From NCBI GenBank assembly GCA_013822345.1, contig PNKH01000009.1:1-64000 (forward strand): DNA of 64,000 nucleotides, written 5' to 3'. Below are positions 15,191 through 24,532 of this stretch, in pieces. This DNA comes from Isosphaera sp. GTDB taxonomy: Bacteria; Planctomycetota; Planctomycetia; Gemmatales; Gemmataceae. The notes beneath the pieces were generated by a model, which did no database searches, was not told where the DNA came from, and was given only the letters and a program-made list of their open reading frames with translations. Numbering within the stretch: the first letter of the stretch is position 1; each line of letters starts with the position of its first letter. The translations under genes were made by a program, and so were the position numbers.

Positions 15191-18151
15191 TCACTTCCCG
15201 CCGGGCGGCGGGGCCACCTGGGCCTTCGCCGCCAGGTACGCGAACAGGTCGCGGACCTGCTCCTTTGTCAGGGCGTCGAGCTGCCCCTCCGGCATGATCG
15301 ACGCCGTCGAGTCCTTCACCGCCGCCACCTCCTCCGCCGGCAGGGTGACCCGCTCGGTCGCCGTTTGCACCACCAAGCGGGCCGCCGACCGGTCGACCAC
15401 GATCCCGGTCAGCACCCGCTCGTCGGTCGTGCGGACCACCGACAGCCGGTAGTCCCGGCCGACCTCGGCACTCGGGTCGATCAGGTTCGACAGGAGGTAG
15501 TCGAGGTCGGCCCGGTTCGACCCGGTCAGGTCCGGGCCGACCGCCCCGCCCTCGCCGAACAGCTTGTGGCACTGGCCGCACGCCTTCGCGAACAGCACCC
15601 GGCCGCGGGCCGCGTCCGCGTTGCGGACCGCATTCGGGGTGAGCACCGCCTTGTACTCGGCGATCCGCTTCTGCTTGTCGGCCGCCGTCTCCCGCACCTC
15701 GCCCCACACCTGCCGCAGCCGCTCCGACAGCTTCGCGTCACCGAGGGCGTGGACCTGGCGGGCGTCGAACGCGGTCACGTCGACCCGCGGCACCGCCCCC
15801 CTCTCGACCGCGTCGAGGAGGGCGAGGGCCGAGTCCTTGCGGGCCGCGAGGGTGGCGACCGCGGCGTGCTTCTCGTCCGCGGTCAGCCCGGCGTACACCG
15901 CCAGCACGCGCTCGGCGGTCTTCGGGTGCGGGGCGGCGGCGAGGCCGCGGAGGGCCGCGGCGCGGACTGCCTTGTCGGCGAGCAGGTCGTGGAGGAGGGC
16001 GGCGAGGTCGGGGCCGCCTTTGCCGACCAGCGCCTCGACCGCCGCGACCCGGTCGGCGGCGCGGGCGGCCGCGTCTCGGGCGACCGCGGCCAGGTCGGCG
16101 AGGGCCTTCGGGTCGCCGAAGAGCAGTGCCAGGGCAGTCGCGTGCCGGCGGACGTCCGGGTCGGGACTGCGGCCGAGGTCGGCGTACACCTTCTCCCACC
16201 CGGCCGGCATCGGCAGGCTCTTCCGCCCCTTCACCCCCTCGCAGACGCCGGCCAACAGGTCGAGGCGAACCTTGTCCGGCGCGCCGGCGAGCGCCGCGGC
16301 GAGCGGCGCGAGATCGGCCTTGTCGCCCTTCGTGACCGCCTCGTCCGCGACCCGCCGGGCGACGAACTCGCGCACCTTCGGGATGCCCGCCCGGGTCGCC
16401 AACCCCAGCGCCTTCGACGGGTCGGCGGGAACGAGCGGCTCGATGCCGTACCAGATCATCAGCGGCAGGTTCGCGTCGGTGGCGTCCGCCGCGTGGGCCG
16501 ACAGCGCGGCCGCGATGTCCCACCGCTTCTCCAGCGGCAGGCGTTGCAGGACCGACGCCAGGTGGAGCCGCACGACCGCCGACGGATCGGCCTTCGCCAG
16601 CGCGGCGAACCTCGCGAGGGCCGCGTCGGCCGGGGTGCCGGGCTCGCCCAGGAGCCGCACCGCCCACGCCCGGACGTGCTCGGCCGGGTCGTCGAGCAAC
16701 TTCAGCAGCGCGGCCGCGTCGAGTCCGCCCGTGACGTGCAGCGCCCACATGGCCCGAAGCCGCTTCGGTACGTCGCCCCCGGCGAGCTGCTTCCGCAGTG
16801 CCTCGTGGACCGGGGCCGCGTCCCAGCCCGGCTTCGCGGCCCGCTCCTGCAGCAGCCGGCGGGCGTGGCAGACGTGCCAGTCGTTCTGGTGCCCCTGGAG
16901 TGCCACCAATTCCGCGTCGGTCAGTTTCGCCAGGTCCACCGGCTTCGACTTCGCGTCACCGTGGCTGATGGTGTAGACCCGCCCGGTCTCCTTGTTCGGC
17001 TTGTACGTGTGGCACTCGCCGGTGTCCGACCAGTCGGACACGAACACGCTCCCGTCCGGGCCGGTGCGGAGCGTCACGCCCATGAACCACGGGTCGGCCG
17101 AGATCATGAAGTCCTTACCGTGGCTGGCCGTGTACCCGGAGCCTTTGCGCTTCAAGACGTCGTGGTTGATCCGGCGGCCGTGGACGTTGCACATGAACGC
17201 GGCGTTGCGGAACTCCTTCGGGAACGAGTCGCCGAGGTAGATCAGGGTGCCGCAGTGGGCGTGCCCGCCGCCCATCGCCAGGGTGTCGGCCTTGCCGAGC
17301 GTCGCCCGGATGTCGCCGCCGGGGTAGTGGAGGTGGTCGGCGATCGTCGGCAGCCGCTCGTAGGCGTACCGGCTCGACGGCCGGTTCCGCCACGGCTCGT
17401 AGTGCCCGCCCGGGATCATGTGGAACAGGTGCGGGTTCACGCAGTTCGAGACGAAGCACTCGCCGTAGTCGTCGAAGTCGACGCCCCACGGGTTGGTGGT
17501 CCCGTCGGCGACGTTCTCGAAGACCAGCCGCGTCGGGTGGATCCGGTAGACGCCGCCGTCGCAGTGGACGCGCTTGTCGGCCGGGGCGCCCGGCCGGCCG
17601 ACATCCGACGGGCTGGTCCGGCCGTGCCCGCCGTACAGCCACCCGTCCGGCCCCCAGGTGAACCCGTTGACCAGGTTGTGCCGGCTCTCCTTGTACCCGA
17701 ACCCGTCGAACAGCACCTCGGGCGGGCCGTCCGGCTTGTCGTCCCCGTCGCGGTCCGGGATGAACAGCAGCTGCGGCGGCGACACCACCCACACCCCGCC
17801 GAACCCGACCTCGATCCCGGTGACGTAGTTCAGCCCCTCGTAAAAGAGCGTCCGCTTGTCCGCCTTCCCGTCACCGTCGGCGTCCTCCAGGATGACGACG
17901 CGGTCCTTGCCGGTCGCCTGCCAGGCGCCGTAGTTGAGGGCCTCGGCGACGAACAGCCGGCCGCGGGCGTCGGTGCAGAACGAGATGGGCTGGACGACGG
18001 TCGGCTCGGCCGCGAACACGGTCGCCCGGAACCCGTCCGGCAGGACCATGTTCTTCGCCGCCTTGTCGGCCGGGAGCGGGGCCGGGGCGGGGTCGGCCGC
18101 CAACGCGAGAACGGGTGCCGCGAGGCACCCGAGCCAGAGCCACGTCCGCAT
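15191..18151 (-). CDS. PVC-type haem-binding membrane-bound dehydrogenase with HEAT repeats
   Basis: A 986-residue secreted protein. A signal peptide (1-19) is followed by a glucose/sorbosone dehydrogenase-like six-bladed propeller (about 30-400, with repeated DGDGKADKR, DRDGDDKPDG and GPDGWLYGGHGR blocks), a long Ala/Leu-rich HEAT-repeat region (about 420-830) and a C-terminal cytochrome c domain whose haem motif CGQCH is at 858-862. This order defines the PVC-type dehydrogenases abundant in planctomycetes, thought to oxidise sugar substrates in the periplasm. It is the last gene of a leftward cluster with DUF1501 and DUF1549/1553 proteins. Confidence 0.9.
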   Translation of the reverse strand: MRTWLWLGCLAAPVLALAADPAPAPLPADKAAKNMVLPDGFRATVFAAEPTVVQPISFCTDARGRLFVAEALNYGAWQATGKDRVVILEDADGDGKADKRTLFYEGLNYVTGIEVGFGGVWVVSPPQLLFIPDRDGDDKPDGPPEVLFDGFGYKESRHNLVNGFTWGPDGWLYGGHGRTSPSDVGRPGAPADKRVHCDGGVYRIHPTRLVFENVADGTTNPWGVDFDDYGECFVSNCVNPHLFHMIPGGHYEPWRNRPSSRYAYERLPTIADHLHYPGGDIRATLGKADTLAMGGGHAHCGTLIYLGDSFPKEFRNAAFMCNVHGRRINHDVLKRKGSGYTASHGKDFMISADPWFMGVTLRTGPDGSVFVSDWSDTGECHTYKPNKETGRVYTISHGDAKSKPVDLAKLTDAELVALQGHQNDWHVCHARRLLQERAAKPGWDAAPVHEALRKQLAGGDVPKRLRAMWALHVTGGLDAAALLKLLDDPAEHVRAWAVRLLGEPGTPADAALARFAALAKADPSAVVRLHLASVLQRLPLEKRWDIAAALSAHAADATDANLPLMIWYGIEPLVPADPSKALGLATRAGIPKVREFVARRVADEAVTKGDKADLAPLAAALAGAPDKVRLDLLAGVCEGVKGRKSLPMPAGWEKVYADLGRSPDPDVRRHATALALLFGDPKALADLAAVARDAAARAADRVAAVEALVGKGGPDLAALLHDLLADKAVRAAALRGLAAAPHPKTAERVLAVYAGLTADEKHAAVATLAARKDSALALLDAVERGAVPRVDVTAFDARQVHALGDAKLSERLRQVWGEVRETAADKQKRIAEYKAVLTPNAVRNADAARGRVLFAKACGQCHKLFGEGGAVGPDLTGSNRADLDYLLSNLIDPSAEVGRDYRLSVVRTTDERVLTGIVVDRSAARLVVQTATERVTLPAEEVAAVKDSTASIMPEGQLDALTKEQVRDLFAYLAAKAQVAPPPGGK

Positions 18152-18173
18152 GTCACGTTCCCGTCGTGGTGGG

Positions 18174-19592
18174 TTACGCCAGGGCCGCGTCGATCACCTC
18201 TCCGCCGTTGTCGGTCAGCCGCTCGCTCCGGCCGTTGTGCCGGAACGTCAGCTTCTTGTGGTTGAACCCGAGCAGGTGGAGGATGGTGGCGTGCAGGTCG
18301 TTCGCGTGGGCCTTCCCGTCGGCCGCCCGCAGCCCGATCGGGTCGGTCGCGCCGATCACCTGGCCGCCCTTCACCCCGCCGCCGGCGAGCCACATCGTGA
18401 ACCCGTGCGGGTTGTGGTCCCGGCCGTTCGCCCCCTCGGTCATCGGGGTGCGGCCGAACTCCCCGCCCCACACCACCAGCGTGTCCTTCAAGAGGCCGCG
18501 CCGCTTCAGGTCGGTGAGCAGCCCTGCCACCGGCTTGTCGCTCTGCAGGCAGAGCTTGCCGTGGTTGGCGTCGAGGTCCGAGTGGGCGTCCCACCCGCCG
18601 GTGTCCCCGCAGTACAGCTGGACGAACCGCACCCCGCGCTCGACCATCCGCCGGGCGAGCAGGCAGCGGGTGCCGAACTCCGCCGTCTCCGGCCGGTCGA
18701 GGCCGTAGAGCCCCTTCGTCTCGGCCGTCTCCTTCGCCAGGTCGACCACCTCCGGGGCGTGGGCCTGCATCCGGAACGCCAGCTCGTAGGCGGCGATGCG
18801 GGCGGCCAGTTCGGTGTCGCCGCCGCGGGCCGCGAGGTGCTCGCGGTTCCCCTCGGCGACGAAGTCGAGGGTCCGCCGCTGCTGCTCGGCGGTGACGCCG
18901 GGCGGGGTCGGGAGGTGCTGGATCGGCGCCGCCCCGCCGCGGACGACCGTCCCCTGGTACGTCGCCGGGAGGAAGCCGTTGCCCCACGCCGGGGCGCCGC
19001 CCTTCGGCCACCCGCCGGGGTCCGGCATCACCACGAACGCCGGCATGTTCCGGTTCTCGGTCCCGAGGCCGTAGGTGGCCCACGCCCCGAGGCTCGGCCG
19101 GCCCATCAGGATCGACCCGGTGTTCACCAGGTACACCGACTCCGGGTGCGTCACGCTGTCCCCGTGGCAGCCGCGGAGGACGCAGATGTCGTCGACGCAC
19201 CCGGCGGTGTGCGGGAACCAGTCCGAAACCTCGGTACCGGACTGGCCGTGCTTCTTGAAGGTGCGCTTGGACGCGAGGAGCTTGTTCTTGTCGACGCCGC
19301 GGCGGGTCTTCACCGGGCCGAACGACGCCGGCAGCTTCTCGCCGTGGAGGCGGGTGAGTTCCGGCTTCGGGTCCCAGGTGTCGACGTGGCTCGGCCCGCC
19401 GGACATGAACAGGAAGATGACGCGCTTCGCGGTCGGCTCGTGGTGCGGCTTCTTCGGCGCGAGCGGGTCGGGCGCCGCGGCGTCGGCCGCGACCAGGCCG
19501 TCTTCGGCGAGGAGAGCGGCGAGCGCGAGTGAGCCGAACCCGCAGCCGGCGTCACGGAGGAAGGCGCGGCGGTCGGGGGGGATTACGGCCAT
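18174..19592 (-). CDS. DUF1501 domain protein, Tat-exported (sulfatase-fold relative)
   Basis: A 472-residue protein. The N-terminus has a twin-arginine signal (RRAFLRD) followed by a hydrophobic stretch, so export is folded via Tat. DUF1501 landmarks include FLFMSGGPSHVDTWDPKPE, NTGSILMGRPSLGAW, GGWDAHSDLDANHGK and VVWGGEFGRTP, the last with a conserved acidic/His metal-site pattern of the alkaline phosphatase superfamily. The substrate is unknown, but DUF1501 genes almost always accompany DUF1549/1553 genes, as here. ATG at 19592 is chosen because the signal peptide begins there. The gap to the next gene is 22 bases. Confidence 0.9.
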   Translation of the reverse strand: MAVIPPDRRAFLRDAGCGFGSLALAALLAEDGLVAADAAAPDPLAPKKPHHEPTAKRVIFLFMSGGPSHVDTWDPKPELTRLHGEKLPASFGPVKTRRGVDKNKLLASKRTFKKHGQSGTEVSDWFPHTAGCVDDICVLRGCHGDSVTHPESVYLVNTGSILMGRPSLGAWATYGLGTENRNMPAFVVMPDPGGWPKGGAPAWGNGFLPATYQGTVVRGGAAPIQHLPTPPGVTAEQQRRTLDFVAEGNREHLAARGGDTELAARIAAYELAFRMQAHAPEVVDLAKETAETKGLYGLDRPETAEFGTRCLLARRMVERGVRFVQLYCGDTGGWDAHSDLDANHGKLCLQSDKPVAGLLTDLKRRGLLKDTLVVWGGEFGRTPMTEGANGRDHNPHGFTMWLAGGGVKGGQVIGATDPIGLRAADGKAHANDLHATILHLLGFNHKKLTFRHNGRSERLTDNGGEVIDAALA

Positions 19593-19673
19593 ATGGGATC
19601 TCGATGACCCGCGGGCGGGTGCGAACACCTGGGTTCCAGCCTCGTGTCACCGGCTCGCCCCGTTGTTCAGCAC

Positions 19674-19937
19674 CTATCCCAGCAGTAGGAGACTCGCGAT
19701 CACTGCGGTGATCGACAGGGCGACACGAACTGTCCGGGATCGGTTACACCAGTGCTCGCGAGGTAATTGTCCGAGCACGATCCCGATGACCGCGAAGGCC
19801 GCGGCTGACGCCCCGACGGCCAACTGGATAACACGAAAGCCCGTCTCGAAATCCGGATGCACGGAGATGGCCGTGGAAAGCAATAGGACGAAGGCGAGCG
19901 CCCCGCATGTGTACCACGCCAGAAACCGTGCGGACAT
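19674..19937 (-). CDS. Small three-helix membrane protein
   Basis: An 87-residue protein with three hydrophobic segments (about 6-24, 36-56 and 70-86), the middle one containing VGASAAAFAVIGIVLG. It has no recognised family. It is inserted between the DUF1549/1553 gene (17 bases upstream) and the DUF1501 gene (81 bases downstream), where such pairs are normally adjacent. ATG at 19937 directly precedes the first helix. It could be a passenger, or an anchor for the exported proteins. Confidence 0.6.
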   Translation of the reverse strand: MSARFLAWYTCGALAFVLLLSTAISVHPDFETGFRVIQLAVGASAAAFAVIGIVLGQLPREHWCNRSRTVRVALSITAVIASLLLLG

Positions 19938-19954
19938 TGGAACCGGCTCCGTCT

Positions 19955-22078
19955 TCAGTCCAAGTACACAAACTCGTTCAGGTTGAACAGGGCCCGGCAC
20001 AGCTCGCTCAGCGGCGACAGGCACAGGAACGCCGTCGCCCGCTCCGCCTCCTTCGCCGACGGCGGCCGGCCGAGGATCAGCCGGTACGCCCGGTCGACCC
20101 GACCCGCCTCCGTCGCCGCTTCCTTCGCCACCCGGTCGGCGGTCGCCTTCGCGGCGGCCATCGCCTCGTCGGCGTTCAGCAGGGCGAGGGCCTGCGGGGC
20201 GGTCGTGCTCCGCTCCCGGCGCGAGCAGCTCAGGTTGCTGTCCGGCAGGTCGAACGCCTCCAGGAACGGGTGCCGGAGGTTGCGGCGCGAGAACAGGTAG
20301 ACGCTCCGCCGCAGGTGCTCCTGCGCGTCCGCGGTGGCCGACACCGGCCGTGCCCCGCCGGACGCCCGCGCCGTCTCCGGCAGCACCACCCCCGGCCCGC
20401 CGGCCTTCGGGTTCAGCCGCCCGCTCACCGCGAGCAGCGTGTCGCGGACCGCCTCGCCTTCGAGCCGCAGGCGGTTCATCCGCGAGACCAGGTGGTTGTC
20501 GGGGTCCTTCGCCGCGGCCTCGGGGCTCACCCGCGTCGACTGCCGGTACGTCTCGGAGGTCAGCATCAACCGGTGCATCGTCTTCAGCGACCAGCCACGG
20601 TCGGCGAACTCGCGGGCGAGCCAGTCGAGCAACTCCGGGTGGGTCGGCCGCTCCCCGCGGAGGCCGAAGTCGCTCGCCGTCGCCACGATCCCCCGGCCGA
20701 AGTGGTGCTGCCACAGCCGGTTCACCACCACCCGCGCCGTCAAGGGGTTGTCCGCCGACGCGACCCACCTGGCGAGCGCGAGTCGCCGGCCGGTGCTGGC
20801 CGGTAACGCCTCGACCTTCGCGTCCACCGCCTTGCCGCCGGTCAGCACCTCCGGGAAGCCGGGCCGCACCTCGTCGGACGGGCTCTTCAGGTCGCCGCGG
20901 CCGAGCAGGTGCGTCTTCGCCGGCGGGCCGGGCCGGTCGGTCAGCCCCATCGCGACCGGCGGCGGCGCCGGCTTCTTCGCGTCGAACAACTTGAGCTGCT
21001 TCTGCAACTCGGCTAGCCGAGCCTGGTCCGCGGCGGGGATCGCCTTCGCCACCTCCGCGTCGGTGACGACCACCTTCCGCTCGGTCTCGGCGACCAACTC
21101 GAGTTGCCCGCCGTCGCGCTTCTCCGGCGGGGTGCGGTGGGCCGCCTGGGCGTCCACCGACAGCTTCGCCAGCTTCGCCTCGTACAACCGCTGCCGGACC
21201 GGCGCCTCAATGGCCGCGACCGCGTCGCGCAGGTCCTTCGTGAGCCGGGCGTACTCCGTCGCGGCCGCCTCGTGCTTCGCCTTCTCGGCGGCGGTGGCGA
21301 CCGGCACGTCCTTGCGGAACGCGGCGGGGGTGAAGAACGCCTGCAGCCGGAAGTAGTCGGCCTGGGTGATCGGCTCGAACTTGTGGTCGTGGCAGCGGGC
21401 GCAGGTGACCGTCAGCCCGAGGAACGCGAGGCCGGCGGTGTCGGTCATATCGGTCAGCGTGTTGTACCGCCGCTGGGCCTGGTCGGCCGAGTCGGTCATG
21501 TCCGGGCCGAGCAGGTTGAACCCGGTGGCGACGACGGCGTCCGGGTCGCCGGGGAACGCCTCGTCGCCGGCCAGCTGCTCGGTCACGAACCGGTCGTACG
21601 GCTTGTCCGCGTTGAACGACCGGACGACGTAGTCGCGGAACCGCCACGCGTCCGGCCGCGGCTCGTCGAACTCGTACCCGTTGGTGTCGGCGTACCGGGC
21701 GATGTCGAGCCAGTGCCGCGCCCACCGCTCGCCGTACCGCGGCGACGCGAGCAGCCGGTCGACGACCTTCTCCCACGCGTCCGCCGCGGTGTCCTTGACG
21801 AACGCGTCGACCTCCTCCGGCGTCGGCGGCAGGCCGTGGAGGTCGAAGGTGACGCGGCGGATGAGCTGCTCGCGCGACGCCGGCGGCGCCGGCGTCAGGC
21901 CGGCGTCCTTCAGCTTGGCGCGGACGAACGCGTCGATCGGGTGGGCGGCCCCGGCGGGGACCGGCGGGCGGGCCGGCCGCTTCCACGCCCAGTGGTCGGC
22001 CGGCGGGTCGGCCCGACCCGGCCCGGCGGCCGCGAGCAGGACGGCCAGCGCCAGCCGGCGGGGGAGGGGGGTTGGCAT
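19955..22078 (-). CDS. DUF1549/DUF1553 secreted protein
   Basis: A 707-residue protein with a signal peptide (1-23). DUF1549 occupies roughly 45-270 and includes RRVTFDLHGLPPTPEEV and the haem-like CARCHDHKF (226-234). DUF1553 occupies the C-terminal half, including NRLWQHHFGRGIV and RSVYLFSRRNLRHP. A charged, partly coiled region of about 120 residues separates them. Unlike many relatives it lacks the N-terminal planctomycete cytochrome c domain. These proteins are secreted and encoded with DUF1501 partners; a role in breakdown of complex sulfated or acidic polymers has been proposed for the family but is unproven. It is the first gene of the leftward operon. Confidence 0.9.
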   Translation of the reverse strand: MPTPLPRRLALAVLLAAAGPGRADPPADHWAWKRPARPPVPAGAAHPIDAFVRAKLKDAGLTPAPPASREQLIRRVTFDLHGLPPTPEEVDAFVKDTAADAWEKVVDRLLASPRYGERWARHWLDIARYADTNGYEFDEPRPDAWRFRDYVVRSFNADKPYDRFVTEQLAGDEAFPGDPDAVVATGFNLLGPDMTDSADQAQRRYNTLTDMTDTAGLAFLGLTVTCARCHDHKFEPITQADYFRLQAFFTPAAFRKDVPVATAAEKAKHEAAATEYARLTKDLRDAVAAIEAPVRQRLYEAKLAKLSVDAQAAHRTPPEKRDGGQLELVAETERKVVVTDAEVAKAIPAADQARLAELQKQLKLFDAKKPAPPPVAMGLTDRPGPPAKTHLLGRGDLKSPSDEVRPGFPEVLTGGKAVDAKVEALPASTGRRLALARWVASADNPLTARVVVNRLWQHHFGRGIVATASDFGLRGERPTHPELLDWLAREFADRGWSLKTMHRLMLTSETYRQSTRVSPEAAAKDPDNHLVSRMNRLRLEGEAVRDTLLAVSGRLNPKAGGPGVVLPETARASGGARPVSATADAQEHLRRSVYLFSRRNLRHPFLEAFDLPDSNLSCSRRERSTTAPQALALLNADEAMAAAKATADRVAKEAATEAGRVDRAYRLILGRPPSAKEAERATAFLCLSPLSELCRALFNLNEFVYLD

Positions 22079-22157
22079 CGGGGTGAGGTCCGGGCGGGGT
22101 GCGGTCCCCCTCAGTGTCTCGGGAGCGGTCCGGGGTGTCAATCGCGCCGGCCGGTTT

Positions 22158-22217
22158 GGGGGGCAGGCATTCCTGCCTGCCTCCGAATGTCCGGCAGGCA
22201 GGAATGCCTGCCCCACC
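22158..22217. repeat. Intergenic hairpin, family B, copy 2
   Basis: Right arm 22193-22217 pairs with 22158-22182 (GGGCAGGCATTCCTGCCTGCC...), with a loop of about 10 bases. It lies between the leftward beta-helix gene's stop and the start of the DUF1549/1553 gene and probably separates two leftward transcription units. Confidence 0.85.
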
Positions 22218-22221
22218 GGAC

Positions 22222-24255
22222 CTACCGCGGTTTCACCGGCACCCCGGACGCGGTGAACCGGCCGTCGATCCCGACCGACCAGGCCTTCACCCCCGCCGGG
22301 ATCGCCCCGACGTCCGGCTTCCCCGCGTCCTGCTCCCGCAGCGGGTCGGGCCACTCCCTCGGGACCGGCACCCCGGCGTCGACCGCAGGGCTGCCCGGCT
22401 TCAACGCGACGTCCAGCCCGGTGTCGGTGACCGACACGAACCGCGGGTCGGCGAACAGGTCGTGGGCGGTCCACCCGGGCGGGTACGTCTTCTTGCTCTC
22501 GGCGAACCAGTCCGGCTGCTTCCGGACCGGGGTGCGGCCGCGCTTCAGGAACTCGCCCGGCTCCTTCTCGACCACCTCCGGACTCCAGTGGAGGTTCCCG
22601 TCGGCGAGCTGCTCGCCCTCCGGCTCGATGGCGAACCCGGGCACCCCCTTCGCGTGGTAGAAGACGTTGTTCAGGTAACTCCGGCTCGTCCCGCGGACGC
22701 TTTTCGCCAGCCCGCCGCCGTAGTAGTTCCGCCACGGCGTCTCCGGCAGGAGGACGGTGTTGTGGTACAGCCGCATCGGCTTCCACACCGGCGACCCGTG
22801 GTCCCCGCACGTCCGGGCGGGGACGAACCCGTCCGGGGCGTGGATCCCCTGCCGCAGGTCGAACACGTTCCGGTAAATCAGGGCCTCCTTCCCGGCCTGG
22901 CCTTTGCCGTCCCCGGAGAACGCCAGCATCGACAGGCTCCGCGACAGGTAGTTCTGGTAGATCTGCACGTCGCGCCCGGCCGGCATGTCGGTCGTCAGGT
23001 ACAGCCCGTCGTCGTTGAAGTTGTCGAACAGGTTGTGGTGGAACCGCAGCCCGTCGATGGTCCCGATCACCGGGCCGTCGTGGTTGTCGGTCAGCTCGCA
23101 GTTCGCGATCTCGACGTCCCGGTTGGCCGGGGCGGTGCCGTCGGCGATGAACAGGTACGACGAGATGCCGTGGTACTTCTCGGACGACCGCGACGACCAC
23201 GGGGCGGTCTGGCCGCGGAGGGCCGAGTGCCGGACGCGGAGCCCGCTCACCGACTGGATCTGCAGCGCCGGGGCGCCGCCGTACAGCGTGACGTGGTCCA
23301 GCTCGACGTCCGAACTCCGCTCGATGTTCAGCGTGCGGCTGCGGGTGCCGCGGACGACCAGGTCCTGCAGCCGGAGGTGCTTCGCCCCCTCGACGTGGAC
23401 CGCCACCCGCGGGCCGCCGATCACCAGGGCGAGCTTCCGCGGGTCGGTCTCGCCGCGGTAGTTCCGGTCACCGAGGTGCGCGAAGTTGGTGTGCTCCAGC
23501 CGGGCGTGGATGCGGTGCGTCTTCATGTCGAACCAGACGCCCGGGCCGTGGTACTCCGGGGCCCGCCGCTTCACCTGCGGGTCGTCGGCCGGGAGGTCCG
23601 GGCGGTGGTAGTACCCGTGGAGCGGGACCATCGAGTCGGCGAAGTTGCCGAGCACCTTCACCGCGCACGAGAAGTAGCCGCTGCCGTAGATGCCGCGGGC
23701 GACGCCGAGGGCCGGGTCCGGCTTCGGGGCCGGGCCGAGCCGCAGCCGCGGGTGCTCGGGGTGGTTCTCGTGCGGCGGGGCGACGCCGGTGTCCTCGGCC
23801 AGGTCCGGGTACGTCTTCGTCGACCGGTACTCGCCGGCCGATCCGGGGACCGGCTCCCACGCGTCCTCCGGCTTCCGGGCGAACTCCGGGTAGCCGCCGT
23901 CGATGACCGCCAGTTCGCCCGGGTAAGACCGGATCGTGACCGGCTTATCCTTTTCGCCGACGGTCGCCAGGCTGAGCCGCTCGTGGTAGGTGCCGCCGCG
24001 GAGATAGAGTGTGTCGCCGGGGCGGAGTTGCGGCGCCGCGTGGCGGACGGTCTTCCACGGCGCCGCCTCCGTCCCCTTCCCGGCGTCGTCGCCCTTGGCC
24101 GCGTCGACGAACAGGCCGCGGCCGTTCTTGTCGAGCGGCGTCTTGGACGGCTCCGGGAGCGGGCGGGCCGGCGGGCACGACCGGAACCGCGGCTCGTCGG
24201 CGGCGGGGGCACACGGGGCGGCGACCAGGCAGCCGAGCGTCAGGAGGGTTCGCAT
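22222..24255 (-). CDS. Secreted right-handed parallel beta-helix protein
   Basis: A 677-residue protein with a signal peptide (about 1-19). An N-terminal block with the DUF1565-type opening (GLFVDAAKGDDAGKGTEAAPWKTV) and RPGDTLYLRGGTYHERL is typical of pectate-lyase-like beta-helices. Repeated strand units such as VELDHVTLYGG, LRVRHSALRG and VEIANCELTDNHDG form the helix, with YLTTDMPAGRDVQIYQNYLSR later. Such proteins bind or cleave polysaccharides outside the cell. No catalytic residues could be fixed. The polypeptide ends just before hairpin B copy 2. Confidence 0.85.
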   Translation of the reverse strand: MRTLLTLGCLVAAPCAPAADEPRFRSCPPARPLPEPSKTPLDKNGRGLFVDAAKGDDAGKGTEAAPWKTVRHAAPQLRPGDTLYLRGGTYHERLSLATVGEKDKPVTIRSYPGELAVIDGGYPEFARKPEDAWEPVPGSAGEYRSTKTYPDLAEDTGVAPPHENHPEHPRLRLGPAPKPDPALGVARGIYGSGYFSCAVKVLGNFADSMVPLHGYYHRPDLPADDPQVKRRAPEYHGPGVWFDMKTHRIHARLEHTNFAHLGDRNYRGETDPRKLALVIGGPRVAVHVEGAKHLRLQDLVVRGTRSRTLNIERSSDVELDHVTLYGGAPALQIQSVSGLRVRHSALRGQTAPWSSRSSEKYHGISSYLFIADGTAPANRDVEIANCELTDNHDGPVIGTIDGLRFHHNLFDNFNDDGLYLTTDMPAGRDVQIYQNYLSRSLSMLAFSGDGKGQAGKEALIYRNVFDLRQGIHAPDGFVPARTCGDHGSPVWKPMRLYHNTVLLPETPWRNYYGGGLAKSVRGTSRSYLNNVFYHAKGVPGFAIEPEGEQLADGNLHWSPEVVEKEPGEFLKRGRTPVRKQPDWFAESKKTYPPGWTAHDLFADPRFVSVTDTGLDVALKPGSPAVDAGVPVPREWPDPLREQDAGKPDVGAIPAGVKAWSVGIDGRFTASGVPVKPR

Positions 24256-24293
24256 CGCGCACCGGGGGAGGCGGGGTTCGTCTGTCGGGTGGC

Positions 24294-24364
24294 GGGCGAA
24301 CCGCGACCGTCAGGGAGCGGGTGTTCGTAAGCGACACCCGCTCCCTGACGGTCGCGGTTCGCCC
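24294..24364. repeat. Intergenic hairpin, family I
   Basis: A perfect 31-bp stem, arms 24294-24324 and 24334-24364 (GAACCGCGACCGTCAGGGAG...), with a 9-base loop. It lies in the 277-bp divergent gap between the beta-helix gene and the second DUF1549 gene, so it is not simply a terminator; both neighbours start, rather than end, here. Confidence 0.85.
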
Positions 24365-24532
24365 GGCCGTTGCTTCCCGGGACCGCATGACTGTACCGCG
24401 GCGCCGGACGACATTCAACTTCCTGCTTGACGCGCGGCGGCCGGCGGACGATGATCTCTTCAACTGCCCAACCGCTCCCGCCCGCCGGCTCCGGTCCTGC
24501 CGACGGGTCCCCCCCACCGAGGACCGCGTCTC

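Noticed and set aside
13844-18265. Very long ORFs (up to 1800 codons) antisense to real genes
   Set aside because: In DNA of about 70 percent GC stops are rare on the shadow frames. They translate to Arg/Gly/Pro-rich strings and overlap clear genes on the other strand.
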